Shown: positions 6,302 through 11,936 of the stretch, in pieces
How the letters are laid out: every line of letters starts with the position of its first letter
How positions within the stretch are numbered: the first letter of the stretch is position 1
DNA from: Rhizobacter sp.
Lineage (GTDB): Bacteria; Pseudomonadota; Gammaproteobacteria; Burkholderiales; Burkholderiaceae_C
Length of the DNA stretch: 15,784 nucleotides
Direction: 5' to 3'
NCBI GenBank assembly: GCA_025359585.1
Contig: JANYFX010000115.1
Span: 1 to 15,784, forward strand
Notes under the pieces: generated by a model
Databases searched by the model: none
Seen by the model: the letters and a program-made list of their open reading frames with translations, nothing else
Told to the model about the DNA's origin: nothing
Translations under genes and position numbers: made by a program

Positions 6302-7894
6302 TCAGACCACGAAGAAGTGGTGTGTGCCGTCGCGGCCGAGCTGTTCGACCAGACCGAACTCCCAGTCGAGGTAGGCCTGCATCGCGGCAGCGGCGTTGTG
6401 TGTGCCTTCGTAGGGTCTTTGGTACCGGTCGACGCGCTTCGACAGCAGACGCTTGTCACCGTTTTCGACCGGCAGGCCGGCGGCCACCCACGCGGCAGTG
6501 CCCCCTTCGAGCACCCAGACCTCGCCGGTCGTCAGCGCCTCGATGTCGTTCGCCGCGAAGCGCGCCAGCAGGCCAGAGCCACAGGTCAAGACGATGCGCC
6601 GCGGCGCGCCGAGGCGTGGCAGCAAGTCGGGCAGTTGCGAACGAATGGCGAACCACGCGCCGGGCACGTGGCGTTTGACGTAGCTGGCGCTCGCGGTCAG
6701 GTCGATCACGGTGGCCTCCTGTGTCGCGATCCAGTCGGCCAACGTGGCCGGCGTGACGCGGCGCACCTCGGGCGGCAGCGGCTGCGGTGCCTGGTCGGGG
6801 CCGGTCTCGAGCGCAGCGGCCGAAAGCGGCGGCGCGTCGAGCACCGCCACCTCCCACCCCATCTGCGCGAGCCACGACGCCGCCATCGGCGCGCGCACGC
6901 CGTCGTCGTCGGTCAGCACGATGCGCGCGCCGCGCACCGGCGCGTGCACGTCGGTCTCTTGCACGAGCTGGCCACCCGGCGCGCTGCGAAAGCCGGCGCG
7001 GTGGCCGGCCGCGTATTCCTCGGGCGTGCGCACGTCGAACAGGCAGGTGGTGCGCTGCGTTTCCTCTCGCCACTGCGCGAGCGTGGTGGCGTCGGTCCAG
7101 GCCACGCCCGCCCGCCGCGCCACGTCGACGGCCGCGCTGCGTGCCGCTTCGTGATGCGCAGCGCTCACCCCAGGACCGATGCGCCGCGCCGCGCCGTGCT
7201 CCAGCGCCTGGCCGGCGAGCGTCCAGCCGATGGTGCCGTTGCGCAGCGCGGCCACCGGATTGGGCAGGCCGGCGTTGACGAGCGACTGCGTGCCGATGAT
7301 GCTGCGCGTGCGGCCGGCGCAGTTGACGATCACGCGCGTGGCCGGATCGGGTGCGAGTTCGCGCGCACGCAGCACCAGTTCGCCACCGGGCACGCTGGTC
7401 GAGCCCGGGATGTTCATGGTCTGGTACTCGTCGAAGCGGCGCGCGTCGAGCACGACTACGTCGGCGTTCTGCGCGAGCAAGGCCTGCACTTCTTCGGCCG
7501 ACAGCGAGGGCGTATGGCGCTTCGATTCCACCAGCTCGCCAAACGACTTGCTCGGCACATTGACATCGCGGAACAATTCGCCACCACTTTCGCGCCAACC
7601 CGCGAGGCCACCATCGAGCACGCTCACGTCGCTGTAGCCGAGCGTTTGCAGGCGCTTGACCGCGCGTTGCGCCAGACCTTCGCCGTCGTCGCTGGCGTTG
7701 TCATACACGACGATGCGCGTGTCTCGCCGCGGAATGCGGCCCCAGGCCTCGAGTTCGAGCTTCGAGAGTGGCAGGTTGGCGGCCCACAGCGGGTGCGACT
7801 GGGCGAACGGGTCTTCTTCGCGCACGTCGATCAATGCGATCTCGGTGCGGGCGATCAGGGCGGCGCGAACGTCGGCGGTGGAGATGCTGGTCAT
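6302..7894 (-). CDS. four-domain rhodanese (sulfurtransferase) protein
   Basis: This 530-residue cytoplasmic protein has four rhodanese homology domains in tandem. Domain 1 (about 5-118) has IALIDVREEDPF and ends VLDGGLAGW. Domain 2 (about 128-235) has VVVLDARRFDEY and an active-site loop NCAGRTRS with Cys192. Domain 3 (about 265-355) has CLFDVRTPEEYAAGH. Domain 4 (about 378-478) has VIDLTAS, a loop TCGSGLLAR with Cys438, and ends VLEGGTAAW. Domains 1 and 3 have aspartate-rich loops (YDNASDD, TDDDG) with no cysteine where the nucleophile should be. Active and inactive domains therefore alternate, as in tandem rhodaneses with one catalytic partner. The role is transfer of sulfane sulfur; donor and acceptor are unknown. 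The ATG at 7894 begins exactly at the domain and is 25 bp after the stop of the binding-protein gene, so the two likely form an operon. Confidence 0.9.
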   Translation of the reverse strand: MTSISTADVRAALIARTEIALIDVREEDPFAQSHPLWAANLPLSKLELEAWGRIPRRDTRIVVYDNASDDGEGLAQRAVKRLQTLGYSDVSVLDGGLAGWRESGGELFRDVNVPSKSFGELVESKRHTPSLSAEEVQALLAQNADVVVLDARRFDEYQTMNIPGSTSVPGGELVLRARELAPDPATRVIVNCAGRTRSIIGTQSLVNAGLPNPVAALRNGTIGWTLAGQALEHGAARRIGPGVSAAHHEAARSAAVDVARRAGVAWTDATTLAQWREETQRTTCLFDVRTPEEYAAGHRAGFRSAPGGQLVQETDVHAPVRGARIVLTDDDGVRAPMAASWLAQMGWEVAVLDAPPLSAAALETGPDQAPQPLPPEVRRVTPATLADWIATQEATVIDLTASASYVKRHVPGAWFAIRSQLPDLLPRLGAPRRIVLTCGSGLLARFAANDIEALTTGEVWVLEGGTAAWVAAGLPVENGDKRLLSKRVDRYQRPYEGTHNAAAAMQAYLDWEFGLVEQLGRDGTHHFFVV

Positions 7895-7919
7895 GTGCCG
7901 GATGTTGCCCCAGATCACC

Positions 7920-8894
7920 TCACGGCTTGGGCGCGTACCAGACGGCATCGACCACATTGATCTTGCGCGGGATGATGCCGAGCGAAAGGAAGGCGTCGGC
8001 CAGCTGCTGTTGCTGGGCCGCATGGGCCGGCGTCACCGGGCCGAAGGTGAACTCGGCGCGCCCGAACGCGGTGGACCAGGTCTTGGCGTCGATGCCTGTG
8101 GCCTCGGCCGCGAGCGTGGCGAGTTCGTCGCGGTGCTCGCCCGACCAGCGGGTCACCTTGCCGATCTCGTCGAGCACGGCTGACAGCACGGCCGGGTGCT
8201 TCGTCGCGAACTCACGTCGCGCGAGGTAGTAAGACGCACTGGCGAGTCGCCGGTCGGAGGTCTCGGCGATCACGCGGGCCTTGTAGTGCTGCTGGGCGAT
8301 CGCGTAGTACGGGTCCCAGACGACCCAGGCGTCGACCTTCCCGCCGTTGAAGGCGGCGGTCGCGTCGGCCGGCGAGAGGTAGGTGGGCTCCACGTCCTTG
8401 AGCGTCAGGCCGCCCAGCGCCAAGGCCTTGATCGCCACGTTCTGCGCACTCGATCCCTTGCCGAAGGCCACCCGCTTGCCCTTGAGATCGGCCAGCGTCT
8501 TGATGGGCGAGTCCGCAGGCACCAGCACGGCATGCTGCGCCGACGGTGTGGCCGCGACGTAGACGAGGTCGGAGCCGCCGGCCTGTGCGAACACCGGCGG
8601 CGTGTCACCCACCGAGCCGAGGTCGACCGCGCCGGCACCCATCGCTTCGAGCATCGGCGGGCCGAACTGGAACTCGACCCACTTGACGCTGTTCACGCCG
8701 AGCGCCTTGAGCCGTGTTTCGATCACCTGCTGCTTGCGCGCCAGCACGAGGGTGGCCGAACCTTTCTGGAAGCCGATGCGGACCTCGCTCGGCAGCGCCT
8801 GAGCACGGGCGCTGCCCGCCGTGCCCAGGGTGATGGCCGCCGTGGCGCCGATGGTGGCCGCGAGCAAGCGGCGCTTCAATGATGTCGATTTCAT
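7920..8894 (-). CDS. ABC transporter periplasmic substrate-binding protein, aliphatic sulfonate (SsuA)-type
   Basis: This 324-residue protein begins with a Sec-type signal peptide: MKSTSLKRR, a hydrophobic core, then the site ARA|QA after residue 31. The mature protein has the SsuA/NMT1/TauA fold. It shows EVRIGFQKGSATLVLARKQ near 37-55, FGPPMLEAMGAGAVDLGSVGDTPP near 77-100, LADLKGKRVAFGKGSSAQN near 134-151 and VDAWVVWDPYYA near 187-198. The family captures sulfonates, taurine, nitrate or thiamine precursors in the periplasm. The pattern is closest to the sulfonate group, but ligand identity cannot be read from sequence. The ATG at 8894 was chosen because it begins the signal peptide; a TTG at 8924 is less likely. 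No permease or ATPase gene lies in the window; instead a rhodanese gene follows 25 bp downstream. Confidence 0.88.
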   Translation of the reverse strand: MKSTSLKRRLLAATIGATAAITLGTAGSARAQALPSEVRIGFQKGSATLVLARKQQVIETRLKALGVNSVKWVEFQFGPPMLEAMGAGAVDLGSVGDTPPVFAQAGGSDLVYVAATPSAQHAVLVPADSPIKTLADLKGKRVAFGKGSSAQNVAIKALALGGLTLKDVEPTYLSPADATAAFNGGKVDAWVVWDPYYAIAQQHYKARVIAETSDRRLASASYYLARREFATKHPAVLSAVLDEIGKVTRWSGEHRDELATLAAEATGIDAKTWSTAFGRAEFTFGPVTPAHAAQQQQLADAFLSLGIIPRKINVVDAVWYAPKP

Positions 8895-9004
8895 GTTGTG
8901 TGTGATCGTTGCAATGGGCCGCAAGGCCAGGTGACGCCTGCCACCCTGTCGACGTAGATTTCCGATGACCGATATGCGCCTCGCGCTTCATCAAATGCCG
9001 CCTC

Positions 9005-9157
9005 GTGTTCCAGCTCGGCTGCTCACCGAACGACATGACCGAGGGCATGCGCCTGAAGGGCGCGGTCGAGGCGCTGCCGGCGCCTGGTGTGCTGCAGGAC
9101 ATTCGAGCCGCTGTCGACTGCGCGGCGAAGGCCGGCAAGGTCGGCATCGTCGGTTAT
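9005..9157 (+). pseudogene. internal fragment of a dienelactone hydrolase family gene
   Basis: The plus-strand frame from 9005 encodes about 51 residues that read as a middle segment of a dienelactone hydrolase (carboxymethylenebutenolidase). They include FQLGCSPNDMTEGMRLK, VEALPAPGVLQDIRAAVD and AAKAGKVGIVGYP. In the intact family, KVGIVGY is followed by a Cys-x-Gly-Gly nucleophile elbow. Here the frame turns directly into unrelated sequence (PARERAGV) after the tyrosine, so the catalytic cysteine and everything after it are gone. Upstream codons in the same frame show no family features. There is no start codon with a ribosome site. This is a relic left by deletion at both ends, not a working gene. 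Confidence 0.6.
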
Positions 9158-9275
9158 CCCGCTCGAGAGCGTGCTGGCGTTAACGCCTTTTTAACGACGC
9201 GCCCTCTACAACCCAGTCTGGAACGAACCTGCGCGATGCACGGCAACGGCAGCGCGCAGGCACCCACTGGCGAAT

Positions 9276-9281
9276 GGAGGG
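9276..9281 (+). promoter_or_regulatory. strong Shine-Dalgarno fixing the lipoprotein start
   Basis: GGAGGG at 9276-9281 is 6 bases before the ATG at 9288. It selects this start over the in-frame ATG codons at residue 6 and residue 26 of the protein. The residue-26 start would leave too short a signal sequence before the lipobox cysteine. Confidence 0.7.
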
Positions 9282-9287
9282 CAGATC

Positions 9288-11774
9288 ATGAATCAGGCGT
9301 TGATGAGCGACCGAGCGTGTCTTGTCGCGAACGTGTTGAATTTTTGCAGGCACCTGCGGCTCATGGCGGCCCTGCTCGTGCCCTGGTTGCTGGCGGCGTG
9401 CGGCGGCGGCGCCGGTGGTGACGCCACCGCGACCTACACCGTGTCGGTGACCGTGACCGGCCTGAAATCGTCGTACAACGGCATGAGTTTGCGCAACAAC
9501 GGTGGCGACGATCTCAGGCTGTACAGCGACGGCACGGCCACGTTCAAGACCGCGCTCGCCGGCGGCAGCGCCTATGCGGTCACGGTCTCGTCGCAGCCGA
9601 CCGGCCCGGACCAGACCTGCACCGTCAGCAACGGCAGCGGCACGATCGGCAGCAGCAATATCACCAACGTCGCGATCGACTGCCCATATGGCACGACCTA
9701 CGCTGTCGGCGGCACGGTCAGCGGGCTCGCCGGCGGCAGCCTCGACCTTTTGTACAACGCAGACAACGTCAGCCTTCCGTCGGTCATGCAGGTGAGCGCG
9801 AACGGCGCTTTCGTTTTCCCGGCCAGCCGCACCAATGCGGTCAAGGGCACGCTCTACGGCGTCTCGATCGCCAACCAGCCCGGCAACCCGGCGCAGACCT
9901 GCGTCGTCCGCAACGGCAGCGGCACGGTGGGCAACGCCGATGTCACGGGCGTCGACGTGGTCTGTGGCACCCACACCGTGTCGCTGACGATCACGGGCCT
10001 CAGGCAACACTCGGCCCACGGCATCAAGCTGCAGAACAACGGCGGCGACGACCTGACCCGGTTCATCGATGGCACCTACGGCTTCGCCACCCCGGTGGCG
10101 GTCGGCGGCGCCTACAACGTGACGATCGCGGCCCAGCCGCAGACCCCCGACCAGACCTGCACCGTCAGCAACGGCAGCGGCACGATCGGCAGCAGCGATG
10201 TCACCAACATCGTCGTCAACTGCCCCTACCCGCCCGCCCACGCGGTCGGCGGAACGATCACGGGCCTCACCGGCACGGGCCTCGATCTGACCTACTTCGC
10301 CCCGAACCTGGGGGTGCAACTCGGAACGGCGACGATCACCGGAAACAGCTTCGTGTTCGCGGCCAGCGACACCAGCGCGATCAGCGGCACGAGCTACAGC
10401 ATCAGCGTGCGCGTTCAGCCCAGCAACCAGACCTGCTACTTCACCGGCCCCGGCGCGATCGCAGGCACCTCGTTCGTCAGCGGCACGGTCGGCAACGCCG
10501 ATGTGACCGACCTCCACCTGACCTGTGGCGCCGTGGGCTCGGTCCTGCCATGCGCGGCGCCGACAGGCGCGGGCACGACCCACGGCAGCGTCAATGCGGC
10601 CGAGACCTGGACGGAGGCGGGCAGCCCGCACATCGTGCCCTTCGACATCGGCATCTCGGCGCCGGTGACGGTCCAGGAATGTGCGGTGGTGCGCATCGTG
10701 AAGAGCGGCACCATCACGATCAACCCGAGCGGCAGCCTCGTCGCCAACGGCGCTTCGGGCCGGCCGGTCACCATCGAGGCGAAGGTCGCGGGCCAGGCCT
10801 GGTCATCGATCCGCAACTTCGGTGGAACCCTGTCGCTGAACCACGCGGTGCTGACAGGCGGCGGCGATCCGCTCAACACCAACCCGGCGTTCGCCGGCGC
10901 CTTGCACATGCAAAGCACGACCGGCACCTTCCACGTCGACGATGTCGAGATCGCAGGCTCGCTGAGCCAGGGGGTCTACATCAACAGCGCGGTCGGCTTC
11001 GATGCCAGCTCGCAGAACCTGCGCGTGCACGGCTCGGCGGGCTACCCGGTCCACGTCTATGCCCGCGTGATCGGCTCGGTTCCGAGCGGCACCTACACCG
11101 GCAACGGCCACGACGCGATCGCCATCGCCGGCGCCGGCGGCCCGGTGGTCGACGACCAGACGATGCACAACCGCGGCGTGCCGTACCACGTCGGCAGCGG
11201 ACCGGACAGCGGGCGCATGGACGTCAACGCGCAGGTCGAGGGCCAGGTCGCGGTGCTGACCATCGAGCCCGGCGTCACCATCCAGTTCCCGCCCGGCGGA
11301 ACCCTCAACGTCTACCCCGGAACCGGCAGCGGTGTGGCCAAGGGCGCGTTGATCGCGATCGGCGGTGCGGCAGCCGACCAGAAGATCGTGTTCACGTCCG
11401 ACCAGGGGCTCGCGTCGAAAGCGGGCGACTGGCTCGGCATCGGCTTCGGTGGCTCGGTCGATCCACGCACCACGATGCAGAACGTGCGGGTCGAGTTCGC
11501 CGGTGGCGCCTCGTTCTCGGGCAGCAATTCGTGCCCCTACGCCGGCATCCCCATCAGCGATGCAGCAATCCGCATCTTCGGGCCGCCGCTCAGCCAGTTC
11601 ATCACGAACACCGAGATCTTTTCGAGCGCACGCTTTGGCATCGACCGCGGCTGGCGTGCCGACCTGCAGCCCGACTTCCTGGCGAGCAACACCTTCACCG
11701 CGGTGAGCTCATGCAAAGAGACGACGCCGCGCACGTTCAACGGCGTGTGCCCGGCGACGCCGCTCTGCCCTTGA
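9288..11774 (+). CDS. large secreted lipoprotein: duplicated A-B modules plus beta-helix-like C-terminal region
   Basis: This 828-residue protein has a lipoprotein signal: hydrophobic LMAALLVPWLLAAC with Cys38, then a GGGAGGD spacer. Residues 50-413 contain four beta-rich modules in the order A (50-132), B (138-226), A (229-312), B (318-413). A modules begin YTVS or HTVS and contain NNGGDDL. B modules begin with AVGGT and contain LDL(L/T)Y. Each ends with a cysteine pair (111/132, 205/226, 291/312, 383/413) that may be a disulfide, with linkers of the TVSNGSGTIGSS type. The rest (about 430-828) is Gly/Asn/Val-rich. It has LTIEPGVTIQFPPGGTL, ALIAIGGAAADQKIVFTS and GDWLGIGFG, typical of right-handed beta-helix proteins. 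No catalytic residues are evident. It is probably a surface or outer-membrane adhesin-like or polysaccharide-interacting lipoprotein; function unknown. The large regulator gene follows in the same direction. Confidence 0.85.
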   Translation: MNQALMSDRACLVANVLNFCRHLRLMAALLVPWLLAACGGGAGGDATATYTVSVTVTGLKSSYNGMSLRNNGGDDLRLYSDGTATFKTALAGGSAYAVTVSSQPTGPDQTCTVSNGSGTIGSSNITNVAIDCPYGTTYAVGGTVSGLAGGSLDLLYNADNVSLPSVMQVSANGAFVFPASRTNAVKGTLYGVSIANQPGNPAQTCVVRNGSGTVGNADVTGVDVVCGTHTVSLTITGLRQHSAHGIKLQNNGGDDLTRFIDGTYGFATPVAVGGAYNVTIAAQPQTPDQTCTVSNGSGTIGSSDVTNIVVNCPYPPAHAVGGTITGLTGTGLDLTYFAPNLGVQLGTATITGNSFVFAASDTSAISGTSYSISVRVQPSNQTCYFTGPGAIAGTSFVSGTVGNADVTDLHLTCGAVGSVLPCAAPTGAGTTHGSVNAAETWTEAGSPHIVPFDIGISAPVTVQECAVVRIVKSGTITINPSGSLVANGASGRPVTIEAKVAGQAWSSIRNFGGTLSLNHAVLTGGGDPLNTNPAFAGALHMQSTTGTFHVDDVEIAGSLSQGVYINSAVGFDASSQNLRVHGSAGYPVHVYARVIGSVPSGTYTGNGHDAIAIAGAGGPVVDDQTMHNRGVPYHVGSGPDSGRMDVNAQVEGQVAVLTIEPGVTIQFPPGGTLNVYPGTGSGVAKGALIAIGGAAADQKIVFTSDQGLASKAGDWLGIGFGGSVDPRTTMQNVRVEFAGGASFSGSNSCPYAGIPISDAAIRIFGPPLSQFITNTEIFSSARFGIDRGWRADLQPDFLASNTFTAVSSCKETTPRTFNGVCPATPLCP
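9435..9965 (+). repeat. first copy of the A-B module pair inside the lipoprotein gene
   Basis: Codons 50-226 encode an A module followed by a B module, repeated at 9972-10526. The best-conserved core is identical over 48 bases: 9609-9656 in this copy against 10149-10196, exactly 540 bp apart. Elsewhere the copies differ by many substitutions and a few single-codon indels, such as one extra codon in the second A module. The repeat is in frame and coding, not an intergenic element. Confidence 0.8.
9972..10526 (+). repeat. second copy of the A-B module pair inside the lipoprotein gene
   Basis: Codons 229-413 are the second A-B pair. They share the identical 48-base core at 10149-10196. The second B module is longer: its cysteines are 30 residues apart (383 and 413) rather than 21, because of an insertion around residues 386-397 (TGPGAIAGTSFV). 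Confidence 0.8.
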
Positions 11775-11820
11775 CCCACGGCGCTCCGGCACCACGGACT
11801 GCGGTCGAAGGCTGCCCGGC

Positions 11821-11836
11821 CGCGGCACCTGCCGCG
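11821..11836. other. short inverted repeat downstream of the lipoprotein gene
   Basis: CGCGGCA (11821-11827) and TGCCGCG (11830-11836) are complementary with a 2-base spacer, 47 bases after the lipoprotein stop. There is no following T-run, so an intrinsic terminator cannot be claimed. It may be a GC-rich stem in a read-through transcript into the regulator gene. Confidence 0.2.
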
Positions 11837-11898
11837 TGGCACCGGGCACGGTACCAACGGCGTCGCAGTCGTTACCATGACAAACATTGCGACACTTC

Positions 11899-11923
11899 GC
11901 GGCCCGCTGTCAAAGCGGGCCGC
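11899..11923 (+). other. perfect 10-bp hairpin in the leader just before the regulator start
   Basis: GCGGCCCGCT (11899-11908) and AGCGGGCCGC (11914-11923) are perfectly complementary around a 5-base loop, GTCAA. The stem ends 13 bases before the ATG at 11937. In a transcript it would form a very stable hairpin next to the ribosome entry region. It is followed by more G/C, not T, so it is not a standard terminator. If translation began at 11877 instead, the hairpin would be inside the coding sequence. Confidence 0.5.
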
Positions 11924-11936
11924 CGCCCGGGCTGCC

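Larger units (their letters stand above)
8895..9287. other. 393-bp gap without an intact gene
   Basis: This gap lies between the divergent binding-protein and lipoprotein genes. It must hold the promoters of both. It also holds a decayed dienelactone hydrolase fragment at 9005-9157. The last 120 bases include the run CCTTTTTAACG (9186-9196), the only A/T-rich patch of the gap and a possible part of the lipoprotein promoter. No RNA gene or array was seen. Confidence 0.5.

Noticed and set aside
5888..7960. A 690-residue plus-strand open frame over the rhodanese gene
   Set aside because: The opposite strand encodes four rhodanese domains. This frame is a G/C-driven shadow with an Arg/His/Ala-rich composition.
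9005..9421. The long plus-strand open frame beginning in the dienelactone hydrolase relic as an intact gene
   Set aside because: Similarity ends at 9157, before the nucleophile. The rest runs out of frame into the lipoprotein gene, with no ribosome site at its start.
9609..10196. The 48-base repeat as part of a CRISPR or similar array
   Set aside because: Only two copies, 540 bp apart, in frame inside a coding gene, with homologous rather than unique flanks.
9180..10631. A 483-residue minus-strand open frame with repeated AADRAAAVADGAGL segments
   Set aside because: The repeats are the antisense image of the duplicated modules in the plus-strand lipoprotein gene, which has the ribosome site and signal peptide.
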